A DNA stretch of 64,000 nt from Ifrita kowaldi (GCA_013398055.1 VZRS01014892.1:98316-162315), one strand, 5' to 3'; numbered from the stretch's first letter, positions 39,421-52,560 are shown. Numbers and translations: made by a program. Notes: a model not told the origin generated them from the sequence alone.

Positions 39421-42400
39421 GTCTATAGGATATTTTGTGAGTTGTGTGCAAAGAGTGTGCTTATGAGGACACCTGCTAATTTATCTCCTTCTTTGAAGAC
39501 TTCAGAACTAATCCCTAACATAACATCAGTGAATGAGACTGATCCATATTGTACCATTTTCCTTTTGGTATCCAAAGAGTCCAATAAGAAAAGGCAGCCA
39601 AGATTTCAATTTTCTTTTTTCATTTTACTGCCCATTGAAATGGTTCATTCCATTTTCCTGGTCCCTCCTGGTCCCACTGAAATGCAATGGCTCATGCAGT
39701 AGAGTGCATTGCAGTCCCAGAAGTGTGAGGAAGACCTCAGCTTCCCTTCCTCTGCTCACCACTTCTGACATTTGACAGAGGGGAATCTGAAATTCCCTGG
39801 AATGCCTTTGGTTTTGTCCATGCTATATGGATGCACAAACACAGAAGTGGTGTGAGGAAGAAGGCATCACTGTGCTCTCTATTCCCTTACAAAAGGTAGG
39901 GAACGATTCGTACCTGTCGGACAGAACGCAGCCTGGCTGGCAAAGGACACTGCCACATAGGAGACAGAGGCTCTCTCCGTCTTGGCCATGAGCACTCAGA
40001 GACTTCAAATAACCACAAGGTCTGACAATTGCAAACTACATGGTTTGATGATCTGAAACTTGGGCAAAAGCACTCAGGAGTCTAATCCTGCCTAGTCTCC
40101 ATCTGTAATTACTGAATGTCATGAGCACTTTATTGCAAAAACAAGAACTGCAGAACTGAACAAGAAAGTCCAAGGATTCAGCCTGGCCAGCACCTCAGGA
40201 AAGAGCGACAGGTATTTTTAGTGTTGTTGCTTTTTTATTATTATTTTTACTACTGTTATTCTGTACTACTGTACTATTGCTCCTCCCTTCCTACGGCAAG
40301 AATCCTCCTACAGGGATAAAAACCTAATTTTCCATTCCTGCCTCCAGGTTGGAAAGGAGTAAGACAGAAATTTTAATGCAGCCAGTCTCTAAATCTCCTG
40401 AATTAAATTTATCATTTTGTTCACCCTACCTCTTCTGTTGCACAACATTTCATAATCCCCATTTTATATGTGACACAAAAGATCAGATTCAAAGTTATCT
40501 TTATCATCAGATAATATATGCAAGATGTCAGATACACCAAAACATGCAGTATCAGCAACACGAGAAGCCTGTCTTTTCCAAGCAAATTTTCATATACAGA
40601 TGGAGAAGCTTGAAAAAAAGCAGCAAAGTTTTGTCCGGACCCTGGATGTGAAGCCTGGAGCATGTGAAGCTAGAAAACATCCTGTTGCTTTGTGAAAGAA
40701 AGTCAAGTTATTATGCAGGTGTGCTAATGATTGGATGCTGAGCCCAAAACATTGGGGTTTTTTCTTTTTTTTTTTCCTATTTTTTTTTCCAGACAGTCTA
40801 ATGAATTGTTTCTTCCTACAAAACCCATCTCCACTGTTTTCTGGTAAACCTCTGTGGATACAACACTGCTGCTATTATTCAACGTCCATCTTCCTTACAA
40901 AAAGAGTCCCATCTCTGGGAAAACATGAGTGTGTAGTGATTACACCATCAGCTAGTACTAGGTCATCCAAGGAGTAATAACATAAGGACTATTTCAATAA
41001 GAGCATACACAAGAAGTGTACTAAATGCCAGTACTAATTAATATTCTCAATACTTAGAAAAACTTGTTTCATCACAAGAAAAAGACTTTTTTACAACATT
41101 TTAAAGTGAAAACAAGGAACACTAACTAGGTGACTATGGGCTGGACTAACTGTCTAGAAAGATTAATTCAGGTAAACAGAAGGAACATGAGAAGCACAAT
41201 TTTCTACCTTCTGTTTGAAAGGAAAAGCAGTAAGAAAGAGTGTAAGAAAGAGGTATTTTGTCCAAATGCTCTGCAGCTATACATGAACGTGACTCTCCAC
41301 TGCATTTTTCAGAAGGAATGCATGAGATCATGAACGCTAAGATCTTAACAGTCGCTGACTGCAAAACTTCCCTTGAATACATCAATCTGCGCACTGCAAA
41401 CAACTAGTGATGATACTGACGCACGATCAATGAAGTTTTCACACCATACAGAAAATTACTTGGCTTGCTGAAGACTTATAACAGCTTCCTAGCATGTTGT
41501 GAAACAAATCCTGCCACCAAATTCACAGGAAGAATCACATCATGCAATCCCCAGTTTAGCTCTAGGTTCTCTAGTTTAGCTGCTAAGGCATGGCTCACAA
41601 CACAAGGAATTTAAGTGGGAGCTTTAGACTGGGCTCATTCACTGGTATTCACATTGCTCTCCCTAAGCAGGAAATCCTGAATTTTCACTCATATTCTTTT
41701 CAAAACAGATACAACTGCTGCTTGACCACCTTTTAACCTCTGAAAGACCAAAAGCCAAACATTTTTACAAGTGGGAAAGATGACAAAAATCCTGAAGCTA
41801 TTAGTAGAAGAGGAAAGTCCCTTAAAATCTTCACTGGAACTGCTGTGGGGGGAAAGAGAGAGAGGGATCATCCTAACTCTGAGACATACAGTGTAAAAGG
41901 AACAACAGGAACAGAAGATAGAGTGGGATTTATGCACATAGTCTGTCCTGGAAAATACTGAGTGACTGTCTACCAGTTCTCCTTTTCAGCTTTTCTAGGG
42001 TGTCCCTGTCTAGGTAATATGCCAAGTGTGTCCCTGGGCTGTCTACACAAGGAATTAGGCACTAATCATGGAACTGCAATGTCTTGCGGTTTAGCAGAAA
42101 ATATCACAAGCACTTAGATGACAACAATTGGGATCACGTGTAACTCACCATGGAAAAACAGGCTTTTCATTAGCCCAACAGCACTTGAAAGGTGCTGGCA
42201 CTGTGGTTTTGATACTGACGCAAGGAGAGCAGGCAGTCACAGTCACACGGCAGTGCAAGCCAGGCCAAAAGAGCTGCTGCTATCCTGCCCACCTCTGCCC
42301 TGGCTGTGCTGGGTTTCGTTGCCTGCCTGATGATATGGCTGAAGAGTAATCTCAATAAAAAGAAAGGAAAGAATGATTCGTATCTGTCTAAATTCAGATT

Positions 42401-42862
42401 CCAACTGAACAAACACACATTACGCAGCATAAATTGACACTGCAGTATCCTAACCATCATATTTACCTTGAGTGGTCAGCTAGTGAGCCACCAGCTCAGC
42501 ATCCCCCCTCCTAATCCTATGAAATTTGTTCAGCTTACAGTTCGAAACAGTGTTTGTGTGCAGTTCAAATTCACAAATGTGCTTTCCATTTGCAGTATCT
42601 CAGACCCCACTGCAAAACTGCTTCAGGAACTTTAACAAGTGCACATTATGAAATGGACGGAGAGAAGAAGGAAATGATTTCCTGCATCATCTGGTTCCAT
42701 CATCTGTTGTGGCAGGAAAGCACAACAGCTTATCATCTTCATGAAATAACTCAAACTCTGTCTTTAAAATACAAAGACAATTTGTCCCCACTGTTGCCAT
42801 GGCCGTGTTAGCCTTGATCCTCAAGGGCTGGCTTCTAGTTTCTAATCTACATCTACTAATAT
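39421..42862. other. Non-coding, probably intron; nothing clear
   Basis: A T-rich tract lies at 40758-40789. Short open frames show no similarity to known families. No repeats are recognised except possible further CR1 decay just left of 42,863. Confidence 0.5.
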
Positions 42863-43085
42863 CTAGTTCATCTCTATTCTTTTTCCAGTACTGACCATTT
42901 GATTTAGTGACCTACTGCCTTCTCGTTGTTTCCCTCCCTGATGCATATATAAACTTTTGATATATCCCAGTCTGCAATTTTCTAGACTAAACAAGTAAAG
43001 CTCCTTTAATCTCAAATTGTATGTCAGGCTTTCATCTCTTGGCTGTCCATGCAGACCCCTGTGCAACCACTGCAATGTCAAGTCA
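42863..43085 (-). repeat. CR1-type LINE fragment, end of reverse-transcriptase ORF
   Basis: Minus-strand translation of this stretch contains RLKELYLFSLENCRL, then a GGK motif and a GSRSLNQ-like run. This matches the C-terminal signature of the CR1/L3 ORF2 ('RLRELGLFSLEKRRLRGDL...GG...GARLF'). At DNA level, the TTTTCTAGACTAAACAAGTA block matches the usual antisense CR1 word order (CTCCAGACTAAACAA). No stop interrupts this part, but the translated piece is short and diverged, and the flanking parts are not recognisable. It is an old, dead fragment. Confidence 0.6.
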
Positions 43086-45922
43086 TGCCCCTATCCCTTT
43101 TGGAAATGCCATGACTGGTGAGTAATCATAGCCAAAGAGGGAAGAAATCCTCTTTGTATTGCCACACAAGTAAAGTCAGCCCTCAGGGAAACACCTGGGT
43201 ACATAAGGAAGGTATTTATACAGAAAGCATATGGGCAAAAACGGGTGCATGGCACAGGAGGTGCTGGCAGCTGGTGGCAGTGCAGGAGGCGCTCACAGTT
43301 GTACCACACTCATCTGACAGGATTACACCAATTAAAAGATGACAATAGCTGCAAGCAGATGGGCATTTCAAATACAGACGTTTTCTCCAAAACTGGCAGC
43401 AGCAGCAACAGCTGTGCTGAAATGGCAATGAGTCAGTGCACTAAGAAACACAGAAAGTATGTCGTCCTTCATGGACTGTCTTACACCTGCTCCTCTCAGA
43501 CAGCCCGACACAATTTCTTACCCTCTAATTGTCTTCCAAGCTCAACCGACACTGAGCTAATGAGTGAATGATTAAGCACCAGCCCATGCTACTCTATGCC
43601 CTGGATACGATTACCAAAGTTACAGTGCCAAGCTAAACACTTGCAGCTCATTTCCTTTGCATGAAATGGCATCAGAAGGGGAAAACGAAACTGAGGATGC
43701 TCACGCAACCACTTTGTTTACAGGAGAGAAAGCTTCACCAATTCAGTGGGGAACTCGGGGAGAAAATCCCCTCTTGCTTCGCACCCTGCTCTCTTTGTGT
43801 TGCAGCAGTCGGTACCACCACAGCCACAAAATTGGTCAGCTCTCAGACCGTCAGTTTCATGGCACTGCCCTGACACAGTAATTGCAGAACGCAACAAACA
43901 ATTCTCAGAAATATGGATCCAAGCCTCTCTGAATCGCGTGTCATACCCCTCACCCTGCTACCAGCACCAGCCCCTGCCCCCTCCTGGCCCCCTAGCAGCT
44001 CCATCCCTCCTGGCACCCCATTCCCTGCTGTGCCCCGGCCCCTCTGCCAGCACCTCTACTGCATGCCCAAGCATGGCTGGGGCACTGCTGGCACTATCTG
44101 CAGGCATTGAGGCTCTCTGTCCTGCTGATTTCGGGGTTGCACAGCCTTGTGAAGGTTTAACAGAGGTTACCCCTGCATGGGTACAGATCTCAGTGCTTCA
44201 GAACAGCGCCTGTGGGCACAAACTCTTTGCAGGTATGGCTGCGAAACTGGCTATGGAGGAAAAATGCTCTTCTTTGCTCACTCAAGTCTCAGCCTCCCTC
44301 CTAAAACTTCTCATAAAGCCTACATCTAGGTCTCACATGCATTGACTTTTGCACTAGAGTGGAAAGAGGGAAAACAGAAAGATACAGTACCAACTAGAAA
44401 GTCCCCAGCAGCTCCAGCCACATGAAGATGCTCCTGTTCACCAGCTTGTCTGAGAAAGTTCACCAGCTACATGGCATGGTTTTACCATGGCTTTTATGTC
44501 ACATTTTCTTTTTTCCTTAGGAATAGGAGTAATACCATACATATTTGTGCCAAATAAGGTGTCGCGTGACAAAATCATTGGAGAAAAAACTGCCAGTTGA
44601 AACATCAGCAGGAAACTCATCTGATTTTCCTTGGAGTAGGTAGATGTTGCATCCTTCTACAAAAAATACAGTTTCTAAATGCAACTTGGGTGAGTCTGGT
44701 GAGTGGGGACCAGCTCCACTCAATCCAAAAATCTTAGGAACTTGCAATGTATTAGCCTCATCCCTCTTAAGTCCTTCATGGCTTCTTCCCCCCTTGTTTT
44801 GATCTTCCGTTTTATTGCAAAACCGTGTCTTTTACTGCCTAGGTTCTGTCCTTCCAGCAGTGCACTCTCACAGCTAATGGTGTGTGCCCTGCTCAGGTCT
44901 TTGGAAGACAAGCTGTGACTCCAAAGGACATATTCAGGCACTGTATCCTCTGAAAAAGATCACTGCAGAACCACTGGTGGATGAAGAACAAAGATCCATG
45001 AATTCACCCCATGACAAGGCTGCATAAAGAAATACATCTCAAGAAGAAGAGATACGATGACAACACCACAATCCTGGTAGCTTGGTTTCCACAAAAGTAA
45101 AAAGCAGCAGAAGAAACACCAATATAATTCCAGCTGCGTCAAATTCTTACCTGTCATTTCAATTAATAAATATTCCATTTACTTTGGTCAAATATCCCTC
45201 CAGGTGTGTCAAGTATTTTATACAGCATTTTGATGAACGCTCAGCATTACTTTAGCCTGCTCTTGTCATTCCTTCATTTTCTATGAATTCACTAAGTGTT
45301 CCATTTTAAACCTCAACAGCTACAACAGCCTCCCGTCACGTGCAAAGCACTCAACTGCCCCAGGGCACGCTCTTTTCCTCTTAATTCTCCAAACAATGCT
45401 TCTTTTCTTCTTCCTTTTAGCTCAATCCCCTTAAAAACGGTTAAATTTTGTACAGGATTTGTACAAATCCCCTCATTTTCTGTTAATTAGTTAGTTATAA
45501 TAAAGCAACATTTATACATAAGCTGTGAGAAGTTACTGCACTGCCTCTTGAACTCTTCTTACACTGAAATCTTTCTACTCAAAGGCTTTCTCTGACAATA
45601 AGTACGGACATCTGTGCAGAAACCCCTGCTCCCATCTGCCGACAGACGCTGTGAGACTGTCGTACTCATTTCACCCACTTCCAGTGTTTCCAACATGCCA
45701 CACAATCTGAGTTTTCTTTGCAGCAACTGAAGTTTTCCCTTCCTGGTGTTAACCGTGCTTAACGAGTGTCTGCCCAGATCAGGCAGAGGCCGAGCTTGTC
45801 CCAGCTTTCTCTTACGCCAGATGTCTCTGCTGCAGGGCACAATTAGGGGAAACAACCTTCGTGGGGGAGGGGGAGGCAGAAGGCTGCTTTGGTGCACATG
45901 CAGATGTCTTAGAGTGCTCACA
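43086..45922. other. Non-coding; contains a C-rich segment
   Basis: Positions 43946-44085 are C-rich low complexity (repeated CCAGC, CCCCT, CCTGGC words), which opens a long proline/alanine-rich frame on the plus strand. I do not consider that frame coding, because it has no ATG at its head and no family similarity. Otherwise nothing clear. Confidence 0.5.
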
Positions 45923-45952
45923 CATACACACATACAGACACGTGTGTGTATG
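45923..45952. repeat. Perfect inverted repeat with 10-bp arms
   Basis: CATACACACA at 45923-45932 is the exact reverse complement of TGTGTGTATG at 45943-45952, with a 10-bp loop. It lies in an imperfect CA/TG stretch, so it may simply be two facing microsatellite remnants rather than a functional hairpin. Confidence 0.85.
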
Positions 45953-48171
45953 CCTGTATTGGTGCACAAGGAGATATATGCCTGCCGTGTGGACCCACAA
46001 GTGGGTTTCTGGTGCACTGTTAACAATAACCCCATGTTGCTTGCACAAAATGTCACTTTGTCCCTGCCAGCATGGATAAAGGCTGCTATTGTGCAAGAAT
46101 CTCACTTAAGATACGGAGCATTTTCAAGGATGAAAGCACTCCAGTCATTTGCAACTGCCTAGAAACCCAGCAGTGGGACTAATTCCCTGACTAATGCCAT
46201 ACTATGATGCCTTTCTGGAGTCACTTACCTGCTGCTTTTTCGCCCACACTGATTAGCTACCATGCACTAAAGACAAAATACCTGCTACTGGTATTGAACT
46301 CGTAGCCATATGGTTATTGCACCAGCTCCTCCGTCCATCTGGCTGGGTGGGCTGTATGGCTATGAGGAGTGGCTGTGCATTACACAGCTACAAATGCTCC
46401 TTTGGCTCAAGACACTGAGACCAGTAGTGCCTTTCACAGAGGTCTGTTATGTCTTGAAATGCCTTAAGAGCACATGTGAAGAGAGATGCTGAAAAATGAG
46501 TCTAAAACCCCTGATTCGTTTAAGATACTGCTTCTGTCCATTCAACAGTTTTGGGCTGAGGGATGATGCCGTTTGCAGACCTGCAGCTGCCATTCACAGT
46601 GAGGGGCGTAGCACAAATAGAATGAAGATGTGCTAGGTTAGAGCCATTTAGACAGGGAGACTGATCTTAGCAATCTTTCACAGACAACCACCTGCATTCC
46701 GGTAAGATCCAAACATGATGGTGCTGTATACAGAGATAACCCTTCTCCTTAGAAAACAGCTGCATTTCACTTCAAGGTATTTTCTAAGGTGCAAGAATAA
46801 ACAAATGCTAAAGTATCAATCCATGAAAGTCAAGAGACCTGCAGCTGATCATTCAGCTACACTCATTCGAAACCAAACACATGCATTTTAAAGTCTGGTA
46901 GCTAACACAATAATCACTGAGCAGAGATGAAGCATGAGGTAAATACAAGTTCTTTAATCTAGTTTTCACTTGAAAGGTTGGTTCCAAAGAAGAAAAAAAG
47001 TCCATTCACTGATCTCTCTTCCTTAATCTTAAATGCAGCATTGCAGTTTTGTGAGTTGCTCATAGATGCCTTCAATCTGTAGAGACACTTCTGCCCTCCT
47101 GCAGAAGGAGAGGGTGCTGCGTGCTCCTACCGTTGTCAAGGAAAGCGAAACACTAACATTTCAACCTCCTGTAACTTGCAAATAACAGCCCAGGACAGGT
47201 GAGAGCCAAAGCTGTGTGGAAAGATGTTTGACTAACTGCAGCACCTTTGCATGTAACCAGCCAGGGTGCTGGCTGTGAGTGGCCGCCCACCTCTTAAGAG
47301 TCAAAAGCAACATTTAAAAGAAAACCGTGACACTCTTGCATGAGCATTGTTTAAGAGTGCCTTGTTAAGCCAGAAAGGAAGCAGACATTTGGTTTCTAAG
47401 GAGCACCACCAAACAAAATACCATCTAAACAAGATAAATGTAGCAGCCTGAGCAAGTTTCTCGGCATGTAACTCCACCTAGGAATTTCTCTTGCGAAATT
47501 GCTCTCGCTGGTGCTTCCAGACCCATCTGCTGGGATAGACCCAGCTTGAGGGGCACACTTTCACGTCTACACCACTTATGTGAATGAGCTTTGTGGAGGG
47601 ATGTGCAAATTCGTACTCCTGTAAAGCCTGCACACCGGGCTCTGACACTCAGATGGTGCCCGAGCCAGACCCTGCAAGCCTGGACAGGGCAGAGGGACCT
47701 CAGACGGAGAAAGCCTCTCCCTCCAAGGTGTTCGTTTGAAGAGCCCCTCTCACCCCGCAGAGCCCCACGGGCACTGTTCCAGAGTGCTGGGTGGAACGCA
47801 CGGATAGCCAAGCACGGAGGTGTGCCAAGCCCACCCAAAGGCCATCCTGAAGGCACAGCAACACTTCCACACCCTCTTTTCCCGCCCACTGCTGTTCCCT
47901 GCCTGGAAGTCACCGGCTTCCCTCCACACTCCCAATACACTGCTTCCAGCAAGGTATTCTCCATACGAAGCATGTCTTGTTAGTGGTGCTGCACATGTCG
48001 CCTGGGAGAAATGAAACATTTTTGTTGCCTAACAGTTCTCTGGTGGAAGCAGATCCCCTGAAACGAGGTTAAACACCTAAGTCAGGTTACCCATGCCAGC
48101 CTGTGAACACGACAGCAAGCAGCAGGGAATCACCTGCATCTTTGGAGACATTACCTGACTGCCACTATATC
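45953..48171. other. Non-coding with a CpG-enriched segment at 47.6-48.0 kb
   Basis: I count 14 CpG dinucleotides between 47,581 and 48,000, while most surrounding lines have none or one. The same stretch holds an ATG-initiated 182-codon frame on the minus strand (47425-47973) without family similarity, and is also open on the plus strand. It could be a weak CpG-island promoter or simply GC-rich sequence. The remainder is unremarkable. Confidence 0.45.
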
Positions 48172-48360
48172 CTCTCTCTGAGACCACAGAACCATTTAGG
48201 TTGGCAGCCACCCCTAAGACAACTGAGTCCAATCATTAACCCAACACTGCCAAGCACACCACTATATCATGTTCTTAAGTCCTATTTCCCAGCTTTTGAT
48301 GTTTCTCCAATGGCTTCTCCCCTATTTTAGGAAACAACCTCCTTTCTGAGGGACCATCCA
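48172..48360 (-). repeat. CR1 LINE 3'-end fragment
   Basis: The plus strand reads ACAGAACCATTTAGGTTGG, then ACTGAGTCCAATCATTAACC, then CAACACTGCCAAGCACACCA and a CATGTTCTTAAGTCCTAT-like block. This is the antisense of the avian CR1 3' region, whose order is 'CAGAATCATTTAGGTTGGAAAAGACC...GAGTCCAACC.TTAACCCAGCACTGCCAAG.CCACCA...CATGTCC.TAAGTGCC'. The terminal octamer repeats on its left side are decayed. The element's own sense strand is therefore minus. Confidence 0.8.
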
Positions 48361-51300
48361 ACTCTGTTTTACTATGCTAAAAGCTTCAGACACAGATCTT
48401 GCCCAAACTGTATTCGTGTTTCCACCTGTATTTATTCATTAACAGTTGTGGCTTGTTTTTAATAGTGCTTTTACTCCTGTGCTTTTTGTATCAAGTGCAG
48501 CAAAGGAAAGTTAAGGTTAGTGCAAAGCTTCTTTGTGTAGTTAATTGAGACACTCTTCTGTTACAGCCAGGCAATAACATGTCTGCCTTCAAATGGTGCT
48601 GGTGAGAAAAAACAAGAAATGGAAGTACATGAAACAAAGTCACTGTTTAAACTTCTTTTGGAGCACTTCTCCTTGGCTGTCATTGAACCTAACTAATGTC
48701 CTTATTTCTAGTAGGTTAAGCATGGAAATCTTCCTGGGAAGAAAGGCTGCAAGAATGGCTGCTCGAGTGCTTTCTCTTAGGTTAATACCTTACTGCATGG
48801 CAGAACAATTTCAAGGGTCTGTGATGCTGTGGATGTGGTGGTGACACCTTTCTCTGCATCCCTCTGGAGGCCCCAATTAAAGAATAGAAGCAGAGGGAGG
48901 AAGCTCAAACTGAAGCAAGTATCACAGATGTATAAGACTCAAAAGGGAACAGACACAGCAACTTCCCTTCAGAGATGAAGGCTGATGCTAAGATTGTAAA
49001 AGTGTACAAGCAGGAAAACAGGGAGCAAGATGACTAATTAAGGTACAGCATCCATAACATTCAGTTTTGTCACCAAATTTATTCGGTTTGTAGTTGTCAC
49101 TAAGGTATTAAAGAACACCAGACAACTGGAGAGAAGCATTTGCCATTGTGCAATTAAAGTTAAAACCAAACAGAAAAGGGGGAACATATTCCACTTTATG
49201 GGTTTGTTTTTTTTTTTTTTTTGGCTGAACTGTACCTATTTGTGAGTTTTACAAGTTTTTCTGTCAGACATTTTGGAGTATCCTGGTTCATTGTGGATGC
49301 CTGAGCGTGGAAAGGGCCGAAGAGACTTAAGTGAGGTGATGCAAACGCTGTGCACATCCACACAGAGAGATGGTGCACTGCCCAAGTGACTGGAACAAGG
49401 AGGACATGTTGTTCACAGACAGAGCAGGCTCAGCAGACAATGTCGAAGCCTTTAAGACGGTGCATTCATTGGGGAGAGTGTGGGGCAGGATGTGTTTTGA
49501 TCATATCCTTTTCTGTGCGGCGGCTAATGAGCTGTACATAAATAATGACAGTCTCTTGTGCAGCTGCTCCGTGGTTAAGGACGGCCTTGGGGCATCATGC
49601 TACAAAGGGCAGGGACTCGTGTGAAATGCTTTACAAGCATCTCAGCCACCTGTTTAGGGGGGGCAGTAGCTACTTCAAATTGTAAAGTATGGACACGTAA
49701 GTCCTCCAATTCCTCCTATTTATCCCATCGTTGTTAACTTTTCACAACTTGCTTATCAGAATCAAGGACTTCGGCAGCACTTCCATCACACATTCTCACA
49801 ATGGAAAGATAAACAGTATTATCACTCCACCTTGAGCATAAGCAGGTCTGTTGGTGAGTCGAAAGGAAAGCTATTCTATTTCACTCTAAAGGACAATTAT
49901 CAAAGAAATGATCACACAAGAGGAGGACTGGCTGCTTGCACTGCATGAAGGTGTGGGACTCCGTCCTGTGTTTACAGACAGCAGCTGGAGGTGCTGGAAG
50001 GCAAGCTGCATTGTGAGCAAGCACAGGGATTTGTCCCAATTTAAGCAGGAATGTCTGGGTGTATCTAATGTGACTGAGACCCATTTGAGGGAGAAACACG
50101 AAACGCTGTGTCCCAGGACTCCCAGCCAAGCCTGCTGATAGCCTGTCAGCCCCTCCCCATTGTGCTCATTCTTTGATGCTCTCCCTATCACGACTATCAA
50201 TCCCTCCAATCTTACCGGCCTTTTCTTACTGCTTAGGCAGAGATCTCCCTGTCAGACGCAAGGGATGCTGTTTGCTAAATTTTAGAAGCACTATGAGAAC
50301 AATTATTTTCAAAAGCACCAATATCGGTCAGTTTTGCCTAATCAATGAGTCACAGCTTATCTCGTTGCAATTGGGTGCAGAACTTCACCTGACTTCAGTG
50401 GGCACAAAACAAAGGCACTGCTGAGATGCTAAGCATTTTTGCTAAACTCTCACTGCATTTTATAGAGGAGAAACAGGCAAAGGCAATATGAATTCCTGAG
50501 CATCTGTGGCACTCCTGGGGCACATCCACACCGTGTTTTTTTCCATATGAAATGAATACCTGAAGCAAGATTTGAAAAGCCATGCCTGAAGAACTGTAAG
50601 AAAATGCAGGAGTGGATCCAAGCAGCAGTCCCGTCTCCCCTTGCCTACATCCTTTCAGAGGTCATATCCTGGGGGATGCCAGTTTGTTAATGTTGTTAAA
50701 GGTCAAGACGAAGGTTCATCCATGTTAAACAGCAGCAGAGACACATGGTTTGCTGTCTAGGTTTGTCCTTCCTCCCCACACCACATCCTCGTGCTAAACT
50801 GAGCTGAATTTTTCCCAAAACATCCCCAATATGAACCACCATCACTTGATCCACAGGCATATGACTGACCTGTATGACTGTCTCCAAGATCAAGAGAAAG
50901 TGGAGAAACATTTTTAAAGTGTGATTAAGATATTTTAGTAGGTTACTTAAAAAGCAATGGTATTTCACATAACGGCTGTCCTTACTGACAAATGTTCTGC
51001 TGTTCTCTGCTCTCATGCTGCATTTTACCTTTGGCATCCTCTTTGATTCCTTAAGCTCCATTAAAAGAATTCAACAGGCATACATTAGTTATATCACTCA
51101 AAAAGGACATTTTTCATGTGCTTTTAAAGAAAAAGCATGTATTCTATGGAATAACTGGTATGAAAACAGAAGGAAACATTCTTGAAAAATTACATGAAGT
51201 AATGTTATTAGAAAAAAGTTCTTACTTAAAAGAGCAACAACATATATACCCATGACTTTGTTTATATTAAGCTCATTCATAAGCACAGCACAAAATCTAG

Positions 51301-52560
51301 GAAAAGGATGGATCTTCTTGAGACTCCTTACTTTGAAGACACAGAACAGTAAGACTAAAATGATGTGACTCCAGAAAAAAACATGCATATTACCAGACAT
51401 GGTTAGGATTTTCAACCAGTAACCAAGCCTAAATAACAAGGTTCACACTTTCTCACAACTCACAGATGTGCTAGGAAAATATTTTCTTATTTGGTTTCCT
51501 TCTCTCTTCTCTTGGGTCATATCAATGTAATACTTAGATCTAAGAAAACTTCCTCTCATTTTCTCTGCCCCTTTTCCAATCCCTGTGTTGGCAACACTGC
51601 CTTAGGAAAAGCAGATAAGTGTAAGTCCAAAAATGACAGGAGAGATCTTCTGCCTGTCCTTGAAGTGCACTGCTGATCTTTCCTGCCTGTTCAAGTGTTT
51701 CATCTCTTTCAAGACGAAACTGACAGTGGCATGAAACAACTGGCTGACTCTTTTCCTGTAGCCTTATTTTCCTTCTTGTTCATTTTACAATTTCTGTCTG
51801 CCTTAGACCATTCATTTTGATGACGGTGTGCCTGCTTCAAGGATAACAGCACTTGGAACTGCAAAGGAAGCAGAAGTGAGGGACTGAAGCACAGCACCAC
51901 CTCTCAGTGAATGTGGGGAGACAGGAATGGTCTAAATATTCAACTCTCAGAAGAACATTCACAAGGATGGACTGATCTATCTTCCTCAAAATGTCTCCCT
52001 TTCTTTCAAGGTCCTTTCAACAAGGCACAGGTAATCAAGGAGTCTCTGAAAGTTCCATGCTGTTATTTAAGCATCTTCAGTAAGTGATTTTATTATTTCT
52101 TCTGGTAGACTTACATTCAAATACTTTACCTGGAGAGAGGTGATCTATCTTCAAACACACTTTTAAATCTTGCCTAACAAGGGGGGCACATCCTTCTTTC
52201 CTGACCAGGAGCTCAGCTGCTACTTGCACTAGCTAATATGCAGATGCTTGTAAATACCTCCTTCCTGTAGGATGATGAGATAAGGAAAGCACTTGCACCC
52301 TGATTTTCCATGCAATTATTTTCACGGGAAAAGTGCTTTTGTAAATCTGTAAATGAATCACAATCTTCAAATGCAAAAAGAGAACAAAGGCTGAAATGAA
52401 AGGCTGGCTGTGATCTGGCTGCCTTGTCTAAAAACTTCTCTGGAGAAGTTTTTAATTCAAACATCCTGTATGAATTAAAAGCCTGATAATTTTGTTTGAT
52501 TGGCTTTTTTTTTGTCTCACTTAGCTTCTTCCAGAGTGACATACACTACAGCAAAAAACT
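48361..52560. other. Non-coding, probably intron; two candidate regulatory segments
   Basis: A T16 run lies at 49207-49222. The segment 49,440-49,640 has unusually well-formed regulatory motifs (two TAATGA, an E-box CAGCTG) in otherwise repeat-free sequence. Positions 50,278-50,440 carry a consensus AP-1-type TGAGTCA at 50346-50352. No exons were recognised. Confidence 0.5.

Noticed and set aside
43746..44345. 199-codon plus-strand frame
   Set aside because: It begins at a GTG, runs through C-rich low-complexity DNA giving proline/alanine/serine filler, and has no domain or splice support.
45559..46162. Overlapping long frames on both strands
   Set aside because: Both strands are open over the same GC-richer stretch, neither resembles a known protein, and both cross a CA/TG simple repeat.
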